A stretch of DNA of 51,062 nucleotides, from the NCBI GenBank assembly GCA_043798355.1, contig JAZDOT010000001.1, positions 1-51,062 of the forward strand, written 5' to 3'. Both the position numbers and the translations under genes were made by a program. Source of the stretch: JAZDOT01 sp043798355 (GTDB taxonomy: Bacteria > Patescibacteriota > Gracilibacteria > Peribacterales > Peribacteraceae). Positions 31,554 to 40,813 of the stretch are shown one piece after another. Positions within the stretch are counted from its first letter, which is position 1; every line of letters begins with the position of its first letter. Under the pieces are notes generated by a model. It was given only the letters and a program-made list of their open reading frames with translations. It was not told the origin of the DNA and ran no database searches.

Positions 31554-34139
31554 ATGCGCTCACGCTTCCTTCTCCCCGGCATCACTCTGATCCTCCTCGC
31601 TCTCCCCGTCCTGCGTGCCCGGGCCGAAATGGATCTCTATCAGTACGCCCGCACCCTCGCCGCAGAGGAGGCCGGCGCGACCGAAACGGAAGAAGCCGTC
31701 GCCCGCTTCGTCAGCAAAGTATTCAAGATGACCCCCCCTCTCACGCACGACGAGGTGATCGCTGCGCTGGAACGGGACAAAGGGCTGGAGAAGGTCTGTA
31801 CTCCGCGAAAACTCGAGCAGTCCACCTGTTCGCAGTTGGTAGCAGGCATCCAGGATTTCGTCGGACGTGAAATGCGCGTGCGCTCCCTCGGCCGCTCTCT
31901 GCAGCTCGTTGCCAGCGGCTTCGAAATGCCGATCCGGGACCATCCGGGACTCCTCAGAGCCTTTGCCCCGAAGCTGCAGAGCATCATCCGCATCTGGCAA
32001 TCCAGCAATGACTGGCTGACGACGCCTATCCGGGAGCGGCGCATCCGTTCGGCACCGCGCTTCGCGGACAGCGTGACCTCTCTGATCGATACGCTGAACC
32101 AGCATGTCAAAGATGCCGTGAGTGGCAAACCGAACGCGGACGAGATCCGCTCGGCAATGGTATGGCGGTACCGGCAGGGAGTCATGGCGGTCGAACGCGG
32201 GGAGGGAACCTGCAATGACACGCATGAAGTGGGAGACGGATCGGAACTGCAGTACGCCTCCGTCCGCTGGTGCACCATCGAACAGGATCTGAAAAATATC
32301 GCCCAAGCCGTTGTCGCCTCCACCCCAATGTCTCCTCCTCTGGGTCAGGGTGAAATCGTCCTCTTCCCGCCGCGGATCCTCCCGGGGTGGGAGGGGAACG
32401 TCCTGCTCTGGATGCGCGCGGGCATCAATCCCATGGCCAATGACATCGGACTGGAGTTCGAGTTTCCGCTTGAACCTCTCCTCCCGTCCCTGGAGTGCGA
32501 AGGCGCTCAATTGAATGAACTCACCACTCCTCTCTGCAAGGACAATGCGATCCTGGGAGGAACGTATCCGCCGGAACCTCGCGAGCCGCCGGTGGAAGCG
32601 GAAAAAGGAGCGAAGCTCTGCGCCCAACCGTTCTCTTCGCAGGGTTACCTCTGCCGTTCCCTCACCATGGACCGCTGCCAGCAACAGATCGCCTCGTCCT
32701 CGAGCAGTTCCTCCTCTTCGGGCTCCGGATCCATCAGACCTCTGAGAAAAAGGGAAGCCCCCATTACTCTCGTGTCCTGTACGCCGGACTACACGGAATT
32801 CCCCATCCGCAACATCGAATCCGGCGTGAATGCGTGCCAGATCGGCGGATGGCGCACCGATCCGCCGAAGATCAATGGGAAACCTGTGATCGACACACCG
32901 CTCTTCTCTTACGGAGCAAAAGACGGTGGCGGAAAAGCAGGCGCGGATAACGTCACGGGCCACTTCGACTGCGGTCGCTGCGGAGTGGATCTGTACTGCA
33001 GCAGCGAAGCGGCAACCGCAGACGGGATAGCCTATCCGCACTGCGATGATGACAACCGCGCAGCGACCGTGCCGAAAGACGCACAGGGCGTCATCCATAT
33101 CTGCATTCCATCCGATTCCTCCAAGGTAGACGACTGGCCGCTCACCTATCTGGTTCTGCATGAACTCATTCATGCTCAGCAACTCTGTTCCGGCCCGATC
33201 CCAAAAACGCTCAGCGAGTGCTGCGCGGTGGAGCGCCCCGCCTACCTCGCCCAGTGCAATGCCATCGCGGAGGACGGGAACTTCGAGGGAACGGATATCA
33301 CTATCGATGAATGCGGCTCCGTCCTCGCCAACTTCAGTTGCTGGGATCAATACCACGCCCTCTGCTCGAAAGGAGCGGGAACTCCGGCACAAACGCAGAT
33401 CTGGATCGACGAAATCAAGGCGCGAACGAAACAGATCAACAAGGCCATCGCACGGAATGTGGGACATGTCGCCACCGCGTGCGAACAGGCGATCATGAAT
33501 CCGGATCCGCGCGTCCAGGCCATCGAGAATTCCCTCACCCGTGTGTGCTCCCCGCTCTGCGGAGCCAAGTTTGAGAATACCATCGGCAACAATATGTGCT
33601 ATGCCGCCCAGTGCACCGAACAATCCCTCGAGGAACAGCGGCTCCTCCCCGGCCGCCTGTCCCTCCTGACCGAGGGTGAAGCTTTCCCGTGGGATTCCGA
33701 GACGAAGCCGGACCCGCTCATCGGCCTTTCCATGCCCATTCCCCCTGTGCCATTGACCCGCATCCCCCTCTACCGTCCTGCTGCGATCGTACAGGAAATG
33801 GACCTGAGGCTCTGCCAGGTGAGCGGCCTGCCCGTCAAACAACCGCCGGAGGAGTGCCATTACGACCCGCTCCGCCAGCTGGGTCTCCCGAAAGAGGAGT
33901 ATCCGTCCATCACCGGCGGTCTCATGGATCAGGAGAGTGAAAAGTTGATCGCTCTCCTCGGTATGCAGCATATCGCCGCAGGTGTGGGGACCCGTCTCGG
34001 CACGCAACTCTACGCAACCTATCTCAAGAGCGCAGGAGCTTCGTTCGCCGAACTCCTCCAGAGCGCGAATTTGCTCCTCTCGGGCATCTCCGCCCTGCGA
34101 TTCCCGGAGAACATGTGCCCGCGACTGTACGGATCGTAA
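31554..34139 (+). CDS. Exported putative zinc metallopeptidase (gene 4 of the secreted cluster)
   Basis: The 861-aa protein has a signal peptide (LLPGITLILLALPVLRARA), a helical N-terminal region, a Ser-rich linker (about residues 381-393), then a Cys-rich middle. There LTYLVLHELIHAQQLC carries the zinc-protease motif HExxH (His536, Glu537, His540). Glu560, in CCAVERPAYLAQC, is a plausible third zinc ligand, as in gluzincins. Cysteines surround the site (545, 556, 557), suggesting a disulfide-stabilised extracellular enzyme. The remaining C-terminal ~250 residues match nothing I know. It is the only cluster member with a recognisable activity, and its substrate may be the other four proteins or a host or cell-wall protein. 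Confidence 0.8.
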   Translation: MRSRFLLPGITLILLALPVLRARAEMDLYQYARTLAAEEAGATETEEAVARFVSKVFKMTPPLTHDEVIAALERDKGLEKVCTPRKLEQSTCSQLVAGIQDFVGREMRVRSLGRSLQLVASGFEMPIRDHPGLLRAFAPKLQSIIRIWQSSNDWLTTPIRERRIRSAPRFADSVTSLIDTLNQHVKDAVSGKPNADEIRSAMVWRYRQGVMAVERGEGTCNDTHEVGDGSELQYASVRWCTIEQDLKNIAQAVVASTPMSPPLGQGEIVLFPPRILPGWEGNVLLWMRAGINPMANDIGLEFEFPLEPLLPSLECEGAQLNELTTPLCKDNAILGGTYPPEPREPPVEAEKGAKLCAQPFSSQGYLCRSLTMDRCQQQIASSSSSSSSSGSGSIRPLRKREAPITLVSCTPDYTEFPIRNIESGVNACQIGGWRTDPPKINGKPVIDTPLFSYGAKDGGGKAGADNVTGHFDCGRCGVDLYCSSEAATADGIAYPHCDDDNRAATVPKDAQGVIHICIPSDSSKVDDWPLTYLVLHELIHAQQLCSGPIPKTLSECCAVERPAYLAQCNAIAEDGNFEGTDITIDECGSVLANFSCWDQYHALCSKGAGTPAQTQIWIDEIKARTKQINKAIARNVGHVATACEQAIMNPDPRVQAIENSLTRVCSPLCGAKFENTIGNNMCYAAQCTEQSLEEQRLLPGRLSLLTEGEAFPWDSETKPDPLIGLSMPIPPVPLTRIPLYRPAAIVQEMDLRLCQVSGLPVKQPPEECHYDPLRQLGLPKEEYPSITGGLMDQESEKLIALLGMQHIAAGVGTRLGTQLYATYLKSAGASFAELLQSANLLLSGISALRFPENMCPRLYGS

Positions 34140-34142
34140 ACC

Positions 34143-35831
34143 ATGCCCGTTCTGCACCTCTCCATTGCCGGCCGCATCTCCTCCTCCATGTTGTGGGTGA
34201 TGTCCCTGGTCCTGTGTTTTCTCTGCTTTCCCTTTACTGTTTTTGCAGGTCCTTTCACCTGCACGGACGGTACCATTCCGGCGGTGGAGGAGGTCTTGGG
34301 GAGTGATGACGAGTTCCTCACCCCCCTCCCCCCCGTTTCCGATCACTTCGTGCGTGCCGTGCTCGAGCGGGCGCAGGGAATGGTCATCTCCGCGGAAACC
34401 CTCGCCGGTACTTTTGATGACTCCGGTTTTCTCTCCTGGCTGGAATCAGCCTATAAAACCCTCGCCGGCATTTCGGATGCCTCCCTCCAGATCGTCGGGC
34501 AGGAGCAGGATCTCCTCGCGACCACCCCCTGCCTCGCCATCGATCAGTTGCTCCTCGATGCGATGGTGGCACGCATCCAGTGCAAAATCCAAAAAGCTTT
34601 TGCGGACCGGAAATCCACAACGATCACCGCGCTGCAGGATGCCCTGAAGTTTGTCGATCAGGAGCGACGCCAGCTGGGACAGGGTGCCCGGGATCACACG
34701 TTCCAGGACGCAAACTGGTGGCAGAGACGCAGCTTCGAGCCACAGAAGTGGTGCTGCGGAAACGCCGATTCGGTCTGCATCCCGGGGGAAGGCTCCTCCT
34801 GCCTCGGAGCGGCCTTCGACTCTCTTAGGGAATGCCAGGCAAGCAGTATGTGCACGGAGAGGAGGATGTGCCCCTTCGACACGAACTACCTCCCGCCGAC
34901 CGTCATCGGAAGCGGGACGACTGCGAAACCCGTCGGTGCAGGATACGGTTGCGACGTATCGGTGCTCGAAACCTATGGCAGCCTCTCCCTTCCCAATGCG
35001 TCCCTCGATGATGCCATCAAGAAGGAATTGGAAAGTTCCCGGGAGATCGCTCAGAAACGCGATGCTCTCATCAGTGCCTCAGAGTCTCTCAAGAACAAGA
35101 TCGTAGAGCTGGAGAACCTCATGGGACGGCCTCTGCCGCGCGAAGCGCAATACTTCGGAAAGGAAAAAACAGGAAAATACACGCACGAACGCATCAGCGG
35201 TTGTCCGGCCGCGGAGGGAACCGGCACTCTGATCCCGCTCGACTCCTGGCCGGAAGGCGCTGCGCGCACAGAGACCCGCGGTCCCTTTTCCCTTCTGACC
35301 GACAATATCCGCCTGCTCGGACACTACCTCGAAGTAAAGGATATCTGGGGTCAGAAGCGACCCTACACGGATCCGTTCAAGACGCCCGAAGAGTTCCTCC
35401 CGGACAATCCGACTCTCAGCGCTCAGGCGGCCGCGAGGAATTCCATTTTTGATTCCCTGTCGCGCGCCCTGAACGACATCGCCTACCGTCCGGCGTTGAA
35501 AGCGTGGGACCGGCTGCAGGAATGGTTGGAAGCCGCCATGGTCCCGAAAGCGACGGATGCCCCGAAGCAATTATCGACCCAGATGCTGCCTCTGCGTGCG
35601 GCAGTGAGCGCGATGGCCACCCAGGGAAACTCCCTCAATTTCGGCATACGCAATTTCACTCGGGGCCTGGCATATTACCTCCGCCGCACCTGCCTCACCC
35701 GCCCCTGCAACGCCCGCCTCGAACAGATCCTCAAGATCACCCTCACGAACGCCTGCTTCCCCTACACGGACGGAGGGTACCTGCGCGGCCTCGACCTCGC
35801 CGAGTACTGCTCGAGCGCTGCGGGACTATGA
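34143..35831 (+). CDS. Exported Cys-rich protein (gene 5 of the secreted cluster)
   Basis: No recognised family. The 562-aa protein begins with a long hydrophobic signal (MLWVMSLVLCFLCFPFTVFA, then GPFTC). A helical domain follows (about residues 45-185), then a compact Cys-rich patch (about 195-260: WCCGNADSVC, SSCLGAAF, CQASSMC, RRMCPFD), a coiled-coil stretch (about 285-330) and another helical domain with C-terminal cysteines (RRTCLTRPCNARL, NACFPY, YCSS). It starts 3 nt after gene 4 and is the last gene of the cluster. Repeated W-x-x-R and Cys pairs recall genes 1 and 2 in style, not in alignable sequence. Confidence 0.8.
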   Translation: MPVLHLSIAGRISSSMLWVMSLVLCFLCFPFTVFAGPFTCTDGTIPAVEEVLGSDDEFLTPLPPVSDHFVRAVLERAQGMVISAETLAGTFDDSGFLSWLESAYKTLAGISDASLQIVGQEQDLLATTPCLAIDQLLLDAMVARIQCKIQKAFADRKSTTITALQDALKFVDQERRQLGQGARDHTFQDANWWQRRSFEPQKWCCGNADSVCIPGEGSSCLGAAFDSLRECQASSMCTERRMCPFDTNYLPPTVIGSGTTAKPVGAGYGCDVSVLETYGSLSLPNASLDDAIKKELESSREIAQKRDALISASESLKNKIVELENLMGRPLPREAQYFGKEKTGKYTHERISGCPAAEGTGTLIPLDSWPEGAARTETRGPFSLLTDNIRLLGHYLEVKDIWGQKRPYTDPFKTPEEFLPDNPTLSAQAAARNSIFDSLSRALNDIAYRPALKAWDRLQEWLEAAMVPKATDAPKQLSTQMLPLRAAVSAMATQGNSLNFGIRNFTRGLAYYLRRTCLTRPCNARLEQILKITLTNACFPYTDGGYLRGLDLAEYCSSAAGL

Positions 35832-35882
35832 ATTGAAGAAAGAGGCTGACATCCCATCGCTGCCCGCTGTAAGCTCACTCCT

Positions 35883-38800
35883 GTGAAAGCCGCCGACTTC
35901 GTGCATCTCCATTGTCACAGCATGTACTCCCTCCTCGAGGCGCTCTCTTCGCCGGAGGAGATCGTCCTGCGCGCGAAGGAACTCGGCTGCTCGGCCGTCG
36001 GCATCGCCGACAAGGGATACACCTACGGCCTCATCGAGTTCTATCAGATGTGCCAGAAACACGGCATCCGCCCGATTCTCGGTCTGGAAACGTACGTCGC
36101 CACCCGATCCCGACATGATCGTGAGAGCGGCATCTCTGGTCGGGGAACCCCGCTCGTGCTCCTCGCGGAGACGGATGAGGGCTATAGAAATCTCCTCGCG
36201 CTCGCGACGACCGCTGCACTAGAGGGAATGTACTACAAGCCGCGCGTCGACCGTGAGATCCTTAAGCAATATGGCAAGGGACTCATTGCCCTCACGGGGC
36301 CCATCTCCGGTGCCATCCCGCAGGCCGCCCTCACCGAAGACGGAGAGCGGATCCGCCTCCTCACGGAGGAGTACCGGAGTTTCTTCGGAAAGGACAACGT
36401 CTACTTCGAGCTCATGGATCTCCCGAATGTCGCGGGGCAGGCAGAGGTCAACCAGCAACTCATCGCGTGGGGGGAGAAGCTCTCCGTTCCCCTCATCGCC
36501 ACCTGCTCCAGTCACTACTGTCGGCCGGAGGAAGTGGAAGCCCATGACATCCTGCTCTGCATCCAGAAGAACGCGAATGTCTCCGACCCCGGCCGCTTCT
36601 CCATGCGCGACTCGGATTTCTCCATGCGGACGTTCGAGGAAATGGAGCGGGCGTTCGCGCACGTCCCCGCAGCACTCGAGAACACGAAAGTCATCGCGGA
36701 ACGCTGCTCTGTCTCCATTCCCTTCGGGAAGTACCACATCCCCCGGTTCCCGGTACCGGACGGCCGGACGGAGGCCGAAGAACTGCGCCGATTGGTTGCC
36801 GAAGGATTCCAAAAGCGCTTCCCCCATCCGACGAAGGAGTACGAGGAACGGATAGCGTATGAACTCAGAATCATCGAACAGGTCGGGTTCGAGGGATACT
36901 TCCTCATCGTCGCCGATTTCGTCGGGGAGGCGAAACGCCGCGGGATCACAGTGGGCCCCGGCCGCGGATCGGCTGCAGGATCGCTCGTCTCGTACTGCCT
37001 CGGCATCACGGACCTGGACCCTCTGGAGCACGGGCTCTTCTTCGAGCGGTTCCTCAACCCGGAACGCATCACCATGCCGGACTTCGACATCGACTTCGCG
37101 GACACCCGCAGGGACGAGATCCTCGGATACGTCCGCAAGAAGTACGGCTCCGACCACGTGGTGCAGATCTGCACGTTCGGAACGCTCGCCGCCCGTGCCG
37201 CCGTCAAAGATGTCGGTCGCGCGTACGGCGTGCCGTTCCTCGAGATGAACAATCTCGCGAAGCTCATCCCGGACCGACCGGGCACCCGCCTCACGGAAGC
37301 GCTGGAAATGAGCGAGCTGAAAGCCGCCTACGGAAGCAATGAAACCTACCGCAAGATCATCGATACTGCCCTGAAATTGGAGGGGAAAACCCGCCACGTT
37401 TCCGTGCACGCCTGCGGCGTCATGATCACGGAGGAACCGACTGTTTGCTACACCGCCCTCCAGCGCGCCCCGAAAGACGATGCCATCATCATCTCGCAAA
37501 CCTCCGCGAAACCCCTCGAGGCACTGGGGCTCCTGAAGATCGATTTCCTCGGACTCATGAACCTGACGGTCATCGAGACGACGCTCGAGATCGTGCATCG
37601 TTTGCGCGGCGAGCGCATCGATATCGCCCGCATCCCCGTGAACGATCCCGCATCCTTCGCCCTGCTCCAGCGCGGGGATACGACCGGGGTCTTCCAGCTG
37701 GAATCCGCCGGCATGCGCAGATACCTGAAACAACTGAAACCGACGGAATTCAACGACATCACGGCGATGGTCTCGCTCTACCGCCCTGGTCCGATGGAGT
37801 GGATCCCCAGTTTCGTGAAGCGCAAGCACGGGCAGGAGGAAGTGAAGTTCATCCACCGCGACCTCGAGCCCATCCTGAAACCGACCTACGGCATCGGCGT
37901 CTATCAGGAACAGATCCTCCAGATCGCCCAGGTGTTCGCCGGGTTCACGCTTGGGGAAGCGGATATCCTCCGGCGCGCCATCGGGAAGAAGATCAAGAAG
38001 GAAATGAACGCGCAGCGGGAGAAATTCATAGCGGGGGCGGTTGCGAAGCACTACACCAAGGCGCTCGCGGAGCAGATTTTCGACGATGTCATCACACCGT
38101 TCGCCGGATACGGCTTCAACAAATCGCACGCGACGGGATACGCGCGCATCGCCTACGAGACGGCATACCTGAAAGCGCACGAACCGGCGGCGTTCATGGC
38201 CGCCCTCCTCTCGAGCGATTCCCAGCGCACCGACCGCGTCATGATCGAGATCGAGGAATGTCGGCAAATGGGGATCGAAGTCCTGCCGCCGGATATCAAC
38301 CAGTCCCTGCGGCACTTCACCGTCGTTCCCGTAGAGGGAGAGGAGCGGCAAACCATTCGTTTCGGCCTCTCCGCCATCAAGGGCATCGGCGATTCCACGG
38401 TGGAGCAGATCATCGTTATCCGCTCCTCGGGCGGGCATTTCGCTTCAATCGAAGATTTCGCGCGCCGTGTCCCCGCACGCCTGCTCAACAAAAAACTCCT
38501 CGAGTCCCTCGCGAAATCCGGAGCGCTGGATGCTCTCGGGAAGCGCTCCGTCCTCGTCGCGCACTACGACCTCGTGAGCGCGCTCGCGAAAGCCGCGGGC
38601 GATGTCGGGAGTGCCCAGTCCGACCTGTTCGCCTCTATCGGAGGAGGCGCGGAGAGTGTGCGCATTACCTTCCCGGAAACTCCCGAGGTTTCTCTGCAGG
38701 AACGCCTGCAGTGGGAGAAGGAAACCCTCGGGCTCTACGTTTCCAGCCACCCGCTCGCAGGCCTCAAGAAGTACATCGGGAAGAAAGCACAACTCATCGC

Positions 38801-39632
38801 CAATCTGACAATGAAAGAGGTGGGGAAGAAAGTCACACTCGCAGGCATCGTCGAGGGGGTGAAGAAGATCACGACGAAGAAGGGCGAGACGATGGCCGTC
38901 GTCTTCCTGGAGGACCCGACGGGGAAGATGGAGGTCACACTCTTCCCGAAGACCTTCGCAGAGATCGCCCCCGCTCTCGAACAGCCCGACACCGTGCTCG
39001 TCATCGGGGGAAAACTGGACCTGCGGTCCGGACAGCTGCAGGCGCGTGCGGAGGTTGTGAAGCGCGCTTCCCTCAGTGGAATGATCGCGCGCGCGAAAGC
39101 GGAGGGATTCTTCGATGAAGAGGAGTCCCGGCGCGGCCTGACGCTGGTGCGTCCGACGATCGAGACCGAGGAGCATGTGGAACTGGTGGACGAAGAGGGA
39201 AATGTCGTCGCCGGAGAAACGGCCGTCATCGGTCCGGAGGAAGAGCCCTCGTTCTTCGGCCCGCTGGGTCTGTGGATCATCGAGGGCATGAACACGGCCG
39301 ATCTGCTGCTGGCCCTCGGATTCGGGGAGGGAATTCCTGCGAACGTGGTGACGGCACCGACACAGGAACAGTCAACGGATCAGGAGAATGCGCCGGGGTT
39401 CGGCATCTCCATCCATACGATCCCCCTCCCGCCGAAAGCTCCGAAGAAGCTCCTGCTCGATCTGAAAAAAGTGCTCGAGACATTCCCCGGTAAAGAGAAG
39501 GTGCAGCTCAAGATCGGGAATCAGACGCTTTTATTGCCGCTGACGATCAATATGTCCACGGTGCTGGAGAAGAAGATCGAAGAGGTAATGCGAAGCTATG
39601 AGTCGCTTGCCCCGAGTGGCATCGAGGGGTGA
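35883..39632 (+). CDS. dnaE: DNA polymerase III alpha subunit (DnaE)
   Basis: This is the replicative polymerase, 1249 aa. The N-terminal PHP domain starts with HLHCHSMYSLLEA, the polymerase active site shows PDFDIDFADTRRDE, and later blocks include GPGRGSAAGSLVSYCLGI, RKHGQEEVKF and GYGFNKSHATGYARIAY. The C-terminal OB fold (VGKKVTLAGIVEGVKKI) and a further ~250-residue tail complete it. The PHP metal ligands are partly lost: Lys44 replaces His in the usual TDHG, GAIP replaces GEIP, and SSH replaces DVH, so proofreading by PHP is unlikely. GTG start at 35883, giving the expected N-terminus. Confidence 0.96.
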   Translation: MKAADFVHLHCHSMYSLLEALSSPEEIVLRAKELGCSAVGIADKGYTYGLIEFYQMCQKHGIRPILGLETYVATRSRHDRESGISGRGTPLVLLAETDEGYRNLLALATTAALEGMYYKPRVDREILKQYGKGLIALTGPISGAIPQAALTEDGERIRLLTEEYRSFFGKDNVYFELMDLPNVAGQAEVNQQLIAWGEKLSVPLIATCSSHYCRPEEVEAHDILLCIQKNANVSDPGRFSMRDSDFSMRTFEEMERAFAHVPAALENTKVIAERCSVSIPFGKYHIPRFPVPDGRTEAEELRRLVAEGFQKRFPHPTKEYEERIAYELRIIEQVGFEGYFLIVADFVGEAKRRGITVGPGRGSAAGSLVSYCLGITDLDPLEHGLFFERFLNPERITMPDFDIDFADTRRDEILGYVRKKYGSDHVVQICTFGTLAARAAVKDVGRAYGVPFLEMNNLAKLIPDRPGTRLTEALEMSELKAAYGSNETYRKIIDTALKLEGKTRHVSVHACGVMITEEPTVCYTALQRAPKDDAIIISQTSAKPLEALGLLKIDFLGLMNLTVIETTLEIVHRLRGERIDIARIPVNDPASFALLQRGDTTGVFQLESAGMRRYLKQLKPTEFNDITAMVSLYRPGPMEWIPSFVKRKHGQEEVKFIHRDLEPILKPTYGIGVYQEQILQIAQVFAGFTLGEADILRRAIGKKIKKEMNAQREKFIAGAVAKHYTKALAEQIFDDVITPFAGYGFNKSHATGYARIAYETAYLKAHEPAAFMAALLSSDSQRTDRVMIEIEECRQMGIEVLPPDINQSLRHFTVVPVEGEERQTIRFGLSAIKGIGDSTVEQIIVIRSSGGHFASIEDFARRVPARLLNKKLLESLAKSGALDALGKRSVLVAHYDLVSALAKAAGDVGSAQSDLFASIGGGAESVRITFPETPEVSLQERLQWEKETLGLYVSSHPLAGLKKYIGKKAQLIANLTMKEVGKKVTLAGIVEGVKKITTKKGETMAVVFLEDPTGKMEVTLFPKTFAEIAPALEQPDTVLVIGGKLDLRSGQLQARAEVVKRASLSGMIARAKAEGFFDEEESRRGLTLVRPTIETEEHVELVDEEGNVVAGETAVIGPEEEPSFFGPLGLWIIEGMNTADLLLALGFGEGIPANVVTAPTQEQSTDQENAPGFGISIHTIPLPPKAPKKLLLDLKKVLETFPGKEKVQLKIGNQTLLLPLTINMSTVLEKKIEEVMRSYESLAPSGIEG

Positions 39633-39648
39633 GCTTTGAGCTTTGAGC
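39631..39648 (+). repeat. GAGCTTT tandem units at the dnaE/tsaC junction
   Basis: Two and a half units of GAGCTTT(GAGC) cover the dnaE stop and the TTG start of tsaC. Further GCTCA(C/T)A-type units continue to 39700 inside the tsaC N-terminus. Confidence 0.8.
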
Positions 39649-40308
39649 ATCGACATTTACACTGCTCACAGCTCATCGCTCTCAGCTCATCGCTTGCAGG
39701 TCCTCCCCCTCTCCGCACAGGCAATCGCCCAAGCTCTCAACATTCTCAATGAAGGCGGCATCGTCGCCCATGCCACCGAGACCTGTTACGGCTTCGCGTG
39801 TGACCTGACCAATCCGGAGGCTGTTCAAAAATTATTTCTCCTGAAAAAACGCCCGTTCGATCAGCCCGTGAGCGCCCTCTTTCCGAGCGTCGCCGAAGCG
39901 AAAAAGTACGTGGAGTGGAATGACGAAGCCGAGAAACTCGCCAGAGAATTCCTCCCGGGCCCCCTGACTCTCATACTTCCAAAGCGACCAACCTCTCAAG
40001 AGCTCTTCATTGTCCCAGCTCAAAGCTCAAAGCTCAAAGCTCAAAGCTCCGTCGGCATCCGCATCTCCAGCCACCCCCTCGCAACCGAGCTCGCATGCCG
40101 CTTCGGCAGACCTCTTTCAACCACATCGGCCAATGTTCATGGGCGAACGAATACGTACAGCGTGAAAGAGATCACCGCTCAGTGGACACATGAAAAGATA
40201 AAACCGGATATCATCATTGATTCTGGACATCTCCTCTTCATTCCGCCCTCAAAAATCATCGACCTCTCTCATGGCACACACACCGTTCTGCGTAAGGGTG
40301 CTCTCTGA
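39643..40308 (+). CDS. TsaC/Sua5-type threonylcarbamoyl-AMP synthase
   Basis: The enzyme makes threonylcarbamoyl-AMP from threonine, bicarbonate and ATP for tRNA t6A. The YrdC fold shows GGIVAHATETCYGFACD, the basic motif LLKKRPFDQPVSALF, PGPLTLIL, GIRISSHPLA and STTSANVHG. Two parts come from simple repeats: the N-terminus (TAHSSSLSAHRLQ) and residues about 126-135 (AQSSKLKAQSS), coded by AGCTCAA units, in the loop before GIRISSH. The start is TTG at 39643, adjacent to repeats, and the true start could be later. TsaB (16362-17105) belongs to the same pathway. Confidence 0.88.
   Translation: MSIDIYTAHSSSLSAHRLQVLPLSAQAIAQALNILNEGGIVAHATETCYGFACDLTNPEAVQKLFLLKKRPFDQPVSALFPSVAEAKKYVEWNDEAEKLAREFLPGPLTLILPKRPTSQELFIVPAQSSKLKAQSSVGIRISSHPLATELACRFGRPLSTTSANVHGRTNTYSVKEITAQWTHEKIKPDIIIDSGHLLFIPPSKIIDLSHGTHTVLRKGAL
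40018..40050 (+). repeat. (AGCTCAA)n tandem repeat inside the tsaC coding region
   Basis: Four and a half units of AGCTCAA are read as AQSSKLKAQSS. The unit is 7 bp, so three units (21 bp) restore the frame. Confidence 0.9.
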
Positions 40309-40340
40309 TATCCTTTCCCTGTTCTCTATGCTATGAAAAA

Positions 40341-40365
40341 TCCTTAGCCCTAACCCTAACCCTAC
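40341..40365 (+). repeat. (CCCTAA)n tract directly before nrdR
   Basis: Four units (TTAGCCCTAACCCTAACCCT) end 2 nt before the nrdR ATG. No ribosome binding site is seen. Confidence 0.88.
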
Positions 40366-40366
40366 A

Positions 40367-40813
40367 ATGCACTGTCCCCACTGCAAAGCCAACGACACTG
40401 CTGTGATCGATTCCCGCCTCTCGGAGGAAGGACGTGCCGTACGGCGCAGACGCGAATGTCCGAAATGCAATCATCGCTTCACCACGTTCGAGCGCCAGGA
40501 ACTGAGCTCCCTCATCGTCATCAAGCGGGACGCGACGCGCGAACCCTACAGCCGGACCAAACTGGAGCGCGGCATCTGGCTGGCCTGCTCCAAGCGCCCC
40601 GTGACGCAGAAGCAGGTGGATAGCCTCCTGACAAAACTGGAAGAGAAGTGGGGAGGCAACAAGAATGAAGTCTCGAGCTCGACGATCGGCAACGACGTCA
40701 TGAGGGCGCTCAAGAAACTCGATCAGGTTGCGTACATCCGCTTCGCCTCGGTGCATCGGGAGTTCAAGGATGTGGAAGAGTTCAAGGAGGAAGTGGGGAA
40801 GCTGTTTAAATGA
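40367..40813 (+). CDS. nrdR: NrdR, repressor of ribonucleotide reductase genes
   Basis: NrdR senses dATP/ATP and represses nrd genes. The N-terminal zinc ribbon (CPHC at residues 3-6 and CPKC at 31-34, with the DSR motif AVIDSRLSEEGRAVRRRR) and the following ATP-cone (SLIVIKRDATREPYSRTKLERGI) are complete. Length (148 aa) is exactly the family norm. No nrd gene is present in the window, so its targets are elsewhere. The start is fixed by the conserved first residues, MHCPHC. Confidence 0.97.
   Translation: MHCPHCKANDTAVIDSRLSEEGRAVRRRRECPKCNHRFTTFERQELSSLIVIKRDATREPYSRTKLERGIWLACSKRPVTQKQVDSLLTKLEEKWGGNKNEVSSSTIGNDVMRALKKLDQVAYIRFASVHREFKDVEEFKEEVGKLFK

Noticed and set aside
31560..34346. 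Long minus-strand open frame (928 codons) opposite the protease gene
   Set aside because: It is the mirror of a GC-rich real gene; the plus-strand frames have signal peptides, motifs and tight operon spacing, while this translation has no recognisable features.
36219..38438. Long minus-strand open frame (739 codons) inside dnaE
   Set aside because: It is fully covered by dnaE, whose motifs are clear, and is a codon-bias shadow.
37445..39118. Long alternative plus-strand frame (557 codons) inside dnaE
   Set aside because: Arg/Pro-rich shadow translation of dnaE in another frame.
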